DNA from: Bilabrum cf. latius
Lineage: Eukaryota > Bigyra: Bicosoecida > Bigyra > Bicosoecida
Assembly: GCA_965178125.1 (NCBI GenBank)
Contig: OZ237759.1
Location: 1 to 64,000, forward strand
DNA: 64,000 bases
Direction: 5' to 3'
The translations under genes and the position numbers were made by a program. The notes beneath the pieces were generated by a model, which saw nothing but the letters and a program-made list of their open reading frames with translations, searched no databases and had not been told where the DNA came from. The stretch's first letter is position 1. Each line of letters begins with the position of its first letter. Of this stretch, positions 23,243-34,403 are shown piece by piece.

Positions 23243-24778
23243 ATGGCCGCCGCAAAGAGCTACAGCGTCAAGCACACCAAGGCCTCCCGCCCCGTCGTGG
23301 CTGCCCTGGCTTCAGGCGTCAGCACGTCTGCTGCCAAGCAAGTCCTGCTGATCTCCCTCGTGGGCCTCCACCAAGATTGCGGGTTACTCTGCGGGTCTAC
23401 CGAGCACTACTAGGGGACCAAGAAAGAGGGCATCAAAGCCTGCGTGGATGCCATGCTGGACCTGAATGAGTCCGATCTGCCGCCTGACATGCTGAAGGTG
23501 CTGAGTCACCGCCTATATCCGGCTGCATCAACTAGCGGCACCAGCTCGCCAGGCTACCGCAAGATGAATTAGATGCTCATGGGCCTGCGCGACAGCGGCT
23601 ACTCTACCAGCCACAATCCTTGGTTCAAGGCAGGCATGGATGGCTTGCGGAGGAACTACAAGACCGCGATCAAGTTCGTCTGCGACTACGGAGCTGGGAA
23701 AGCCTCTGTGCGTGCGCGTGGAGGCATGCAGGCTGTGTTCCAAGACGTGTTTGACATGGCAGTCAAGGACTCTGCCGCGGCAGCCGCAGGGGACCAAGAT
23801 GCTTCTGCGGGAGCCGCTGCTGCTTCGCCGAGTGGAGCACCCCGTGCTGGCAAGGACAAACGGAGTGCCATGGTCGACGACGACGAGGACGACCCCGACG
23901 ACGGTGTCGCGGACCACAGTGCCTACAAGGCCCAGAGGAAACGAGGCGAGCAAGATTCAGACGGCTCAGAGTCCAGCGACTCATAGACCGAGCGACTGAA
24001 CAACGACCTACTCGGCCCCAAGCGGAGAGCGGAGGCCAAGGCCAGGGAAAAGGCAAAGGCCAAATTGAAGGCCAGGACCAAGGCCGCGGGCAAGTCAAAG
24101 GGAAAGTCAAAGGGAAAGCCGAGGGATGAAGGTGCGCAACCGGCAGAACCGGAGCGCAGGAAGGCGACTGAAGCGGCACCTCGGGCTAAGATACAGCACA
24201 AGCGATCGCCCATTCTCCAACCGGGCTATGGCGGAGGAGCTCGCCACGCCGTTGGCCAGGACAAGAGGGGAGCAAGAGGCGCAAGGAGTGGAGCAGCAGC
24301 ATCACTGCCTCGACAGGACTCTGAGGAGGATGAAGAGGAGATCGGTGATCGATACCACGCAGACGCAGCCGATGAAGAGGACGAGGATGAGGCTCCGATA
24401 GAACTCGTGCAGCAGGACGAGGAGGATCAGGACGAGCTGGATGAGGAAGAAGAGAACGAGGCCCAGAACCAGCAAGACGACTCTGAGAACGACGGTGGAG
24501 TGGATGACAACGGCTTCACCGACTAGCAGCGGCACCTGGTGGACCGCATCCTCGCTGCCTGCGATGACATAGCGCTGGGCGTCAGCCGAACTCTCGACGA
24601 CATGCTCGAGGACGTGCAGGAAACAATTCAAGAGAGGGACGACGGGTTGGGCACGCTCGTAGGCCTGATGACGGCCCTCGAGAAGACGGCGGAAGGAGAT
24701 CTCAATGCAGCAGACGTGGACGCTGTTGAGGCGCTCCTGGCAGCTGTCGATGCGGAACCCTCCTCCGATAACGAGTGA
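23243..24778 (+). CDS. Small subtelomeric-element protein, 511 aa (copy B)
   Basis: Same 512-codon frame as in copy A (offset 15,600), with TAGs at 23411, 23570, 23984 and 24524 and TGA at the end. The third and fourth TAGs fall within polar, Gln- or Glu-rich contexts (SSDS-TAG-TERL; GFTD-TAG-QRHL), as expected for Gln. Globular N-terminus, then acidic, basic and acidic tracts, then a helical-looking C-terminus. Unknown family. In copy B its divergent partner gene is complete, so this is the more likely functional locus. Confidence 0.75.
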
Positions 24779-25043
24779 AAAGCAGCCAGGCGGATACCAA
24801 TTGAGGTCAGTGGCAGCTGGGCCAGCTTGTGAGAGGAGCTTGCCAGAGTGCCAGCCAGTGACCCGTTAGGACGGGATAGTAGGAGCCAGGACGCAATCTA
24901 TTTAGTCTTGACTATAAGCCAACGAATACCTGATGTCAAAGCGATGTATCGACCAAGGAGGTTAACGCATACATATGGCTACGTAGAACGAGCCACAACA
25001 TTGAATATCGGTCAATAACCACTGGATTCCCAAACCCACACCT
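24779..25043. other. 3' flank of the small gene, copy B
   Basis: Unique noncoding sequence before the right 22-bp array; nothing recognisable. Confidence 0.5.
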
Positions 25044-26577
25044 AGGGTAGGTTTCAAACCTCCCTGGGTAGGTTTTGAAACCTCCCTGGGTAGGTTTTGA
25101 AACCTCCCTGGGTAGGTTTTGAAACCTCCCTGGGTAGGTTTTGAAACCTCCCTGGGTAGGTTTTGAAACCTCCCTGGGTAGGTTTTGAAACCTCCCTGGG
25201 TAGGTTTTGAAACCGCCCTGGGTAGGTTTTGAAACCTCCCTGGGTAGGTTTTGAAACCGCCCTGGGTAGGTTTTGAAACCGCCCTGGGTAGGTTTTGAAA
25301 CCGCCCTGGGTAGGTTTTGAAACCGCCCTGGGTAGGTTTTGAAACCGCCCTGGGTAGGTTTTGAAACCGCCCTGGGTAGGTTTTGAAACCGCCCTGGGTA
25401 GGTTTTGAAACCGCCCTGGGTAGGTTTTGAAACCGCCCTGGGTAGGTTTTGAAACCGCCCTGGGTAGGTTTTGAAACCGCCCTGGGTAGGTTTTGAAACC
25501 GCCCTGGGTAGGTTTTGAAACCGCCCTGGGTAGGTTTTGAAACCGCCCTGGGTAGGTTTTGAAACCGCCCTGGGTAGGTTTTGAAACCGCCCTGGGTAGG
25601 TTTTGAAACCGCCCTGGGTAGGTTTTGAAACCGCCCTGGGTAGGTTTTGAAACCGCCCTGGGTAGGTTTTGAAACCGCCCTGGGTAGGTTTTGAAACCGC
25701 CCTGGGTAGGTTTTGAAACCGCCCTGGGTAGGTTTTGAAACCGCCCTGGGTAGGTTTTGAAACCGCCCTGGGTAGGTTTTGAAACCGCCCTGGGTAGGTT
25801 TCGAAACCGCCCTGGGTAGGTTTTGAAACCGCCCTGGGTAGGTTTTGAAACCGCCCTGGGTAGGTTTTGAAACCGCCCTGGGTAGGTTTTGAAACCGCCC
25901 TGGGTAGGTTTTGAAACCGCCCTGGGTAGGTTTTGAAACCGCCCTGGGTAGGTTTTGAAACCGCCCTGGGTAGGTTTTGAAACCGCCCTGGGTAGGTTTT
26001 GAAACCGCCCTGGGTAGGTTTTGAAACCGCCCTGGGTAGGTTTTGAAACCGCCCTGGGTAGGTTTTGAAACCGCCCTGGGTAGGTTTTGAAACCGCCCTG
26101 GGTAGGTTTTGAAACCGCCCTGGGTAGGTTTTGAAACCGCCCTGGGTAGGTTTTGAAACCGCCCTGGGTAGGTTTTGAAACCGCCCTGGGTAGGTTTTGA
26201 AACCGCCCTGGGTAGGTTTTGAAACCGCCCTGGGTAGGTTTTGAAACCGCCCTGGGTAGGTTTTGAAACCGCCCTGGGTAGGTTTTGAAACCGCCCTGGG
26301 TAGGTTTTGAAACCGCCCTGGGTAGGTTTTGAAACCGCCCTGGGTAGGTTTTGAAACCGCCCTGGGTAGGTTTTGAAACCGCCCTGGGTAGGTTTTGAAA
26401 CCGCCCTGGGTAGGTTTTGAAACCGCCCTGGGTAGGTTTTGAAACCGCCCTGGGTAGGTTTTGAAACCGCCCTGGGTAGGTTTTGAAACCGCCCTGGGTA
26501 GGTTTTGAAACCGCCCTGGGTAGGTTTTGAAACCGCCCTGGGTAGGTTTTGAAACCTCCCCCGAGTAGGTTTCAATA
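25044..26577 (+). repeat. 22-bp tandem array, right flank of copy B
   Basis: About 70 units of the 22-bp repeat, same orientation as in copy A and opposite to the left array at 13944-15160. The variant units next to the gene and the single TTTCGAAA unit (near 25800) are shared with copy A (near 10178), but the total unit number differs slightly. Confidence 0.95.
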
Positions 26578-26606
26578 CGCCATACTTGCACTGAATGAAG
26601 TACAAT

Positions 26607-28275
26607 GAATCTGAGGAACATTTGGCCAATGTTGTGGCCCTAGGCCGTCCCAACGCAATTTGAACGGTCTTCATATCTCCTGTGGTTGCCGAGATCGTAT
26701 CCCGCAGGATTTCAGCATGAAAATCTTCAAGGCCCAATATTGGCGCCGCGCGTCAAAAGCGGAACCTGAGGAACATTTGGCCAATGATGTGGCCCTAGGC
26801 CGTCCCAACGCAATTTGAACGGTCTTCATATCTCCTGTGGTTGCCGAGATCGTATCCCGCAGGATTTCAGCATGAAAATCTTCAAGGCCCAATATTGGCG
26901 CTGCGCGTCAAAAGCGGAACCTGAGGAACATTTGGCCAATGTTGTGGCCCTAGGCCGTCCCAACGCAATTTGAACGGTCTTCATATCTCCTGTGGTTGCC
27001 GAGATCGTATCCCGCAGGATTTCAGCATGAAAATCTTCAAGGCCCAATATTGGCGCCGCGCGTCAAAAGCGGAACCTGAGGAACATTTGGCCAATGATGT
27101 GGCTCTAGGCCGTCCCAACGCAATTTGAACGGTCTTCATATCTCCTGTGGTTGATATCTCCTGTGGTTGCCGAGATCGTATCCCGCAGGATTTCAGCATG
27201 AAAATCTTCAAGGCCCAATATTGGCGCCGCGCGTCAAAAGCGGAACCTGAGGAACATTTGGCCAATGATGTGGCCCTAGGCCGTCCCAACGCAATTTGAA
27301 CGGTCTTCATATCTCCTGTGGTTGCCGAGATCGTATCCCGCAGGATTTCAGCATGAAAATCTTCAAGGCCCAATATTGGCGCCGCGCGTCAAAAGCGGAA
27401 CCTGAGGAACATTTGGCCAATGATGTGGCTCTAGGCCGTCCCAACGCAATTTGAACGGTCTTCATATCTCCTGTGGTTGCCGAGATCGTATCCCGCAGGA
27501 TTTCAGCATGAAAATCTTCAAGGCCCAATATTGGCGCCGCGCGTCAAAAGCGGAACCTGAGGAACATTTGGCCAATGATGTGGCCCTAGGCCGTCCCAAC
27601 GCAATTTGAACGGTCTTCATATCTCCTGTGGTTGCCGAGATCGTATCCCGCAGGATTTCAGCATGAAAATCTTCAAGGCCCAATATTGGCGCCGCGCGTC
27701 AAAAGCGGAACCTGAGGAACATTTGGCCAATGATGTGGCTCTAGGCCGTCCAACGCAATTTTAACGGTCTTCATATCTCCTGTGGTTGCCGAGATCGTAT
27801 CCCGCAGGATTTCAGCATGAAAATCTTCAAGGCCCAATATTGGCGCCGCGCGTCAAAAGCGGAACCTGAGGAACATTTGGCCAATGTTGTGGCCCTAGGC
27901 CGTCCAACGCAATTTGAACGGTCTTCATATCTCCTGTGGTTGCCGAGATCGTATCCCGCAGGATTTCAGCATGAAAATCTTCAAGGCCCAATATTGGCGC
28001 CGCGCGTCAAAAGCGGAACCTGAGGAACATTTGGCCAATGTTGTGGCCCTAGGCCGTCCCAACGCAATTTGAACGGTCTTCATATCTCCTGTGGTTGCCG
28101 AGATCGTATCCCGCAGGATTTCAGCATGAAAATCTTCAAGGCCCAATATTGGCGCCGCGCGTCAAAAGCGGAACCTGAGGAACATTTGGCCAATGATGTG
28201 GCCCTAGGCCGTCCCAACGCAATTTGAACGGTCTTCATATCTCCTGTGGTTGCCGAGATCGTATCCCGCAGGATT
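26607..28275. repeat. 155-bp satellite family B, copy B
   Basis: About 10.7 units as in copy A, but with its own changes: a partial duplication near 27153-27168 (TATCTCCTGTGGTTGATATC), loss of the AAGCAA duplication, and one-base deletions in GTCCAACG near 27749 and 27903. The two copies have therefore begun to diverge in the repeats, although the coding part appears unchanged. Confidence 0.95.
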
Positions 28276-28337
28276 TTGTCAAAAAGTGAAGATGAAAATA
28301 TTTTTCCCCGACCCTGTCCCTGACTTTATAATAGATA

Positions 28338-29023
28338 CCCTAACCCTAACCCTAACCCTAACCCTAACCCTAACCCTAACCCTAACCCTAACCCTAACCC
28401 TAACCCTAACCCTAACCCTAACCCTAACCCTAACCCTAACCCTAACCCTAACCCTAACCCTAACCCTAACCCTAACCCTAACCCTAACCCTAACCCTAAC
28501 CCTAACCCTAACCCTAACCCTAACCCTAACCCTAACCCTAACCCTAACCCTAACCCTAACCCTAACCCTAACCCTAACCCTAACCCTAACCCTAACCCTA
28601 ACCCTAACCCTAACCCTAACCCTAACCCTAACCCTAACCCTAACCCTAACCCTAACCCTAACCCTAACCCTAACCCTAACCCTAACCCTAACCCTAACCC
28701 TAACCCTAACCCTAACCCTAACCCTAACCCTAACCCTAACCCTAACCCTAACCCTAACCCTAACCCTAACCCTAACCCTAACCCTAACCCTAACCCTAAC
28801 CCTAACCCTAACCCTAACCCTAACCCTAACCCTAACCCTAACCCTAACCCTAACCCTAACCCTAACCCTAACCCTAACCCTAACCCTAACCCTAACCCTA
28901 ACCCTAACCCTAACCCTAACCCTAACCCTAACCCTAACCCTAACCCTAACCCTAACCCTAACCCTAACCCTAACCCTAACCCTAACCCTAACCCTAACCC
29001 TAACCCTAACCCCCCCCCCTAAA
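28338..29023 (+). repeat. Interstitial telomere tract 9, (CCCTAA)n, with linker 28276-28337
   Basis: More than 110 units ending in a run of C and CCCTAAA. It marks the proximal end of the duplicated segment; satellite changes to family C after it. Confidence 0.97.
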
Positions 29024-29025
29024 CC

Positions 29026-29420
29026 ATGTTGTGCCCCCAGGCCGTCCCGATGCAGTTTGAACGGTCTTCATATCACCTGTAGTTGCCGAGATCGTAGCAC
29101 GTCGTTTTTCGGTGTGAAATTCTTCATACACCCATATCGGCGCCGCGCGGCCAGAACGGAACCTGGGGAACATTTGGCCCATGTTGTGCCCCCAGGCCGT
29201 CCCGATGCAGTTTGAACGGTCTTCATATCACCTGTAGTTGCCGAGATCGTAGCACGTCGTTTTTCGGTGTGAAATTCTTCATACACCCATATCGGCGCCG
29301 CGCGGCCAGAACGGAACCTGGGGAACATTTGGCCCATGTTGTGCCCCCAGGCCGTCCCGATGCAGTTTGAACGGTCTTCATATCACCTGTAGTTGCCGAG
29401 ATCGTAGCACGTCGTTTTTC
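29026..29420. repeat. 155-bp satellite family C, block 1
   Basis: About 2.5 units of a third subfamily. Landmarks are TGTTGTGCCCCCAGGCC and TCGTAGCACGTCGTTTTTCG. Confidence 0.95.
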
Positions 29421-29481
29421 GACAAATATTGAAGATGAAAATATTTTTTCCCCGACCCTGTCCCTGACTTTATATTAGATA

Positions 29482-29865
29482 CCCTAACCCTAACCCTAAC
29501 CCTAACCTTAACCCTAACCCTAACCCTAACCCTAACCCTAACCCTAACCCTAACCCTAACCCTAACCCTAACCCTAACCCTAACCCTAACCCTAACCCTA
29601 ACCCTAACCCTAACCCTAACCCTAACCCTAACCCTAACCCTAACCCTAACCCTAACCCTAACCCTAACCCTAACCCTAACCCTAACCCTAACCCTAACCC
29701 TAACCCTAACCCTAACCCTAACCCTAACCCTAACCCTAACCCTAACCCTAACCCTAACCCTAACCCTAACCCTAACCCTAACCCTAACCCTAACCCTAAC
29801 CCTAACCCTAACCCTAACCCTAACCCTAACCCTAACCCTAACCCTAACCCTAACCCTAACCCTAA
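29482..29865 (+). repeat. Interstitial telomere tract 10, with linker 29421-29481
   Basis: Fifth unit from the left is CCTTAA instead of CCCTAA. The same variant sits in the same place in tracts 11 and 12. Confidence 0.97.
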
Positions 29866-30560
29866 GTCTTCATATCACCTGTAGTTGCCGAGATCGTAGC
29901 ACGTACCTGTAGTTGCCGAGATCGTAGCACGTCGTTTTTCGGTGTGAAATTCTTCATACACCCATATCGGCGCCGCGCGGTCAGAACGGAACCTGGGGAA
30001 CATTTGGCCCATGTTGTGCCCCCAGGCCGTCCCGATGCAGTTTGAACGGTCTTCATATCACCTGTAGTTGCCGAGATCGTAGCACGTCGTTTTTCGGTGT
30101 GAAATTCTTCATACACCCATATCGGCGCCGCGCGGCCAGAACGGAACCTGGGGAACATTTGGCCCATGTTGTGCCCCCAGGCCGTCCCGATGCAGTTTGA
30201 ACGGTCTTCATATCACCTGTAGTTGCCGAGATCGTAGCACGTCGTTTTTCGGTGTGAAATTCTTCATACACCCATATCGGCGCCGCGCGGCCAGAACGGA
30301 ACCTGGGGAACATTTGGCCCATGTTGTGCCCCCAGGCCGTCCCGATGCAGTTTGAACGGTCTTCATATCACCTGTAGTTGCCGAGATCGTAGCACGTCGT
30401 TTTTCGGTGTGAAATTCTTCATACACCCATATCGGCGCCGCGCGGCCAGAACGGAACCTGGGGAACATTTGGCCCATGTTGTGCCCCCAGGCCGTCCCGA
30501 TGCAGTTTGAACGGTCTTCATATCACCTGTAGTTGCCGAGATCGTAGCACGTCGTTTTTC
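29866..30560. repeat. 155-bp satellite family C, block 2
   Basis: About 4.4 units, with a short internal duplication at 29882-29928 (CCTGTAGTTGCCGAGATCG twice) absent from blocks 3 and 4. Confidence 0.95.
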
Positions 30561-30621
30561 GACAAATATTGAAGATGAAAATATTTTTTCCCCGACCCTG
30601 TCCCTGACTTTATATTAGATA

Positions 30622-30963
30622 CCCTAACCCTAACCCTAACCCTAACCTTAACCCTAACCCTAACCCTAACCCTAACCCTAACCCTAACCCTAACCCTAAC
30701 CCTAACCCTAACCCTAACCCTAACCCTAACCCTAACCCTAACCCTAACCCTAACCCTAACCCTAACCCTAACCCTAACCCTAACCCTAACCCTAACCCTA
30801 ACCCTAACCCTAACCCTAACCCTAACCCTAACCCTAACCCTAACCCTAACCCTAACCCTAACCCTAACCCTAACCCTAACCCTAACCCTAACCCTAACCC
30901 TAACCCTAACCCTAACCCTAACCCTAACCCTAACCCTAACCCTAACCCTAACCCTAACCCTAA
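30622..30963 (+). repeat. Interstitial telomere tract 11, with linker 30561-30621
   Basis: Carries the same early CCTTAA variant as tracts 10 and 12. Confidence 0.97.
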
Positions 30964-31630
30964 GTCTTCATATCACCTGTAGTTGCCGAGATCGTAGCAC
31001 GTCGTTTTTCGGTGTGAAATTCTTCATACACCCATATCGGCGCCGCGCGGTCAGAACGGAACCTGGGGAACATTTGGCCCATGTTGTGCCCCCAGGCCGT
31101 CCCGATGCAGTTTGAACGGTCTTCATATCACCTGTAGTTGCCGAGATCGTAGCACGTCGTTTTTCGGTGTGAAATTCTTCATACACCCATATCGGCGCCG
31201 CGCGGCCAGAACGGAACCTGGGGAACATTTGGCCCATGTTGTGCCCCCAGGCCGTCCCGATGCAGTTTGAACGGTCTTCATATCACCTGTAGTTGCCGAG
31301 ATCGTAGCACGTCGTTTTTCGGTGTGAAATTCTTCATACACCCATATCGGCGCCGCGCGGCCAGAACGGAACCTGGGGAACATTTGGCCCATGTTGTGCC
31401 CCCAGGCCGTCCCGATGCAGTTTGAACGGTCTTCATATCACCTGTAGTTGCCGAGATCGTAGCACGTCGTTTTTCGGTGTGAAATTCTTCATACACCCAT
31501 ATCGGCGCCGCGCGGCCAGAACGGAACCTGGGGAACATTTGGCCCATGTTGTGCCCCCAGGCCGTCCCGATGCAGTTTGAACGGTCTTCATATCACCTGT
31601 AGTTGCCGAGATCGTAGCACGTCGTTTTTC
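30964..31630. repeat. 155-bp satellite family C, block 3
   Basis: About 4.3 units. The first unit has CGCGCGGTC and the later ones CGCGCGGCC, the same order as in blocks 2 and 4. Confidence 0.95.
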
Positions 31631-31691
31631 GACAAATATTGAAGATGAAAATATTTTTTCCCCGACCCTGTCCCTGACTTTATATTAGATA

Positions 31692-32087
31692 CCCTAACCC
31701 TAACCCTAACCCTAACCTTAACCCTAACCCTAACCCTAACCCTAACCCTAACCCTAACCCTAACCCTAACCCTAACCCTAACCCTAACCCTAACCCTAAC
31801 CCTAACCCTAACCCTAACCCTAACCCTAACCCTAACCCTAACCCTAACCCTAACCCTAACCCTAACCCTAACCCTAACCCTAACCCTAACCCTAACCCTA
31901 ACCCTAACCCTAACCCTAACCCTAACCCTAACCCTAACCCTAACCCTAACCCTAACCCTAACCCTAACCCTAACCCTAACCCTAACCCTAACCCTAACCC
32001 TAACCCTAACCCTAACCCTAACCCTAACCCTAACCCTAACCCTAACCCTAACCCTAACCCTAACCCTAACCCTAACCCTAACCCTAA
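31692..32087 (+). repeat. Interstitial telomere tract 12, with linker 31631-31691
   Basis: Third tract with the shared CCTTAA variant near its left end. Confidence 0.97.
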
Positions 32088-32754
32088 GTCTTCATATCAC
32101 CTGTAGTTGCCGAGATCGTAGCACGTCGTTTTTCGGTGTGAAATTCTTCATACACCCATATCGGCGCCGCGCGGTCAGAACGGAACCTGGGGAACATTTG
32201 GCCCATGTTGTGCCCCCAGGCCGTCCCGATGCAGTTTGAACGGTCTTCATATCACCTGTAGTTGCCGAGATCGTAGCACGTCGTTTTTCGGTGTGAAATT
32301 CTTCATACACCCATATCGGCGCCGCGCGGCCAGAACGGAACCTGGGGAACATTTGGCCCATGTTGTGCCCCCAGGCCGTCCCGATGCAGTTTGAACGGTC
32401 TTCATATCACCTGTAGTTGCCGAGATCGTAGCACGTCGTTTTTCGGTGTGAAATTCTTCATACACCCATATCGGCGCCGCGCGGCCAGAACGGAACCTGG
32501 GGAACATTTGGCCCATGTTGTGCCCCCAGGCCGTCCCGATGCAGTTTGAACGGTCTTCATATCACCTGTAGTTGCCGAGATCGTAGCACGTCGTTTTTCG
32601 GTGTGAAATTCTTCATACACCCATATCGGCGCCGCGCGGCCAGAACGGAACCTGGGGAACATTTGGCCCATGTTGTGCCCCCAGGCCGTCCCGATGCAGT
32701 TTGAACGGTCTTCATATCACCTGTAGTTGCCGAGATCGTAGCACGTCGTTTTTC
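32088..32754. repeat. 155-bp satellite family C, block 4
   Basis: Fourth family C block; same unit order as block 3. Confidence 0.95.
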
Positions 32755-32815
32755 GACAAATATTGAAGATGAAAATATTTTTTCCCCGACCCTGTCCCTG
32801 ACTTTATATTAGATA

Positions 32816-33458
32816 CCCTAACCCTAACCCTAACCCTAACCCTAACCCTAACCCTAACCCTAACCCTAACCCTAACCCTAACCCTAACCCTAACCCTAAC
32901 CCTAACCCTAACCCTAACCCTAACCCTAACCCTAACCCTAACCCTAACCCTAACCCTAACCCTAACCCTAACCCTAACCCTAACCCTAACCCTAACCCTA
33001 ACCCTAACCCTAACCCTAACCCTAACCCTAACCCTAACCCTAACCCTAACCCTAACCCTAACCCTAACCCTAACCCTAACCCTAACCCTAACCCTAACCC
33101 TAACCCTAACCCTAACCCTAACCCTAACCCTAACCCTAACCCTAACCCTAACCCTAACCCTAACCCTAACCCTAACCCTAACCCTAACCCTAACCCTAAC
33201 CCTAACCCTAACCCTAACCCTAACCCTAACCCTAACCCTAACCCTAACCCTAACCCTAACCCTAACCCTAACCCTAACCCTAACCCTAACCCTAACCCTA
33301 ACCCTAACCCTAACCCTAACCCTAACCCTAACCCTAACCCTAACCCTAACCCTAACCCTAACCCTAACCCTAACCCTAACCCTAACCCTAACCCTAACCC
33401 TAACCCTAACCCTAACCCTAACCCTAACCCTAACCCTAACCCTAACCCTAACCCTACC
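32816..33458 (+). repeat. Interstitial telomere tract 13, with linker 32755-32815
   Basis: Over 105 perfect units without the CCTTAA variant. Its right end joins family A satellite at CCCTACCCATGATATGG, so it marks the change from family C back to family A. Confidence 0.97.
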
Positions 33459-34008
33459 CATGATATGGCCCTAGGCCGTCCCAAAACAGTTTGAATCATC
33501 TTCATACCTATTCTAGTTGCTGAGATCGCAGAGGGCACATTTTCGGCATGTAAATCTTCATCAGCCAGTATCGTCGCCGCGCGGTCAAAACGGAACCTGG
33601 GGAACACTTGCCCCATGATATGGCCCTAGGCCGTCCCAAAACAGTTTGAATCATCTTCATACCTATTCTAGTTGCTGAGATCGCAGAGGGCACATTTTCG
33701 GCATGTAAATCTTCATCAGCCAGTATCGTCGCCGCACGGTCAAAACGGAACCTGGGGAACATTTGCCCCATGATATGGCCCTAGGCCATCCCAAAACAGT
33801 TTGAATCATCTTCATACCTATTCTAGTTGCTGAGATCGCAGAGGGCACATTTTCGGCATGTAAATCTTCATCAGCCAGTATCGTCGCCGCGCGGTCAAAA
33901 CGGAACCTGGGGAACATTTGCCCCATGATATGGCCCTAGGCCATCCCAAAACAGTTTGAATCATCTTCATACCTATTCTAGTTGCTGAGATCGCAGAGGG
34001 CACATTTT
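33459..34008. repeat. 155-bp satellite family A, proximal block
   Basis: About 3.5 family A units in the same variant order as blocks 1-5, 29 kb further in. One unit has AACACTTGCC for AACATTTGCC. Confidence 0.95.
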
Positions 34009-34071
34009 CGACAAAAAAATGAAGATGAAAATATTTTTTCCCCGACCCTGTCCCTGACTTTATATTAGATA

Positions 34072-34275
34072 CCCTAACCCTAACCCTAACCCTAACCCTA
34101 ACCCTAACCCTAACCCTAACCCTAACCCTAACCCTAACCCTAACCCTAACCCTAACCCTAACCCTAACCCTAACCCTAACCCTAACCCTAACCCTAACCC
34201 TAACCCTAACCCTAACCCTAACCCTAACCCTAACCCTAACCCTAAACCTAACCCCTAACCCTTAACCTAACCTAA
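34072..34275 (+). repeat. Interstitial telomere tract 14, with linker 34010-34071
   Basis: About 28 CCCTAA units decaying into CCTAAACCTAACCCCTAACCCTTAACC, so it looks older than the distal tracts. Confidence 0.95.
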
Positions 34276-34403
34276 ATATATATAATGTGCGGCGGTTTAT
34301 TTTTTGGTCAAAAAAAGGGCGTGCCCCGATCCTAACATGACCCCCAGATACCCTAACCCTAACCCTAACCCTAACCCTAACCCTAACCCTAACCCTAACC
34401 TAA
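34276..34403 (+). repeat. Diverged linker and oldest telomere tract 15
   Basis: 34351-34403 holds about nine CCCTAA units. The preceding TTTTTGGTCAAAAAAAGGGC...CCCCGATCC...CCCAGATA is a recognisable but mutated version of the linker found before the other tracts. Confidence 0.8.

Noticed and set aside
4516-26577. Known transposon or telomeric retroelement
   Set aside because: I found no reverse transcriptase, integrase, transposase or RNase H motif in the element genes, and no target-site duplication could be identified in the repeats.
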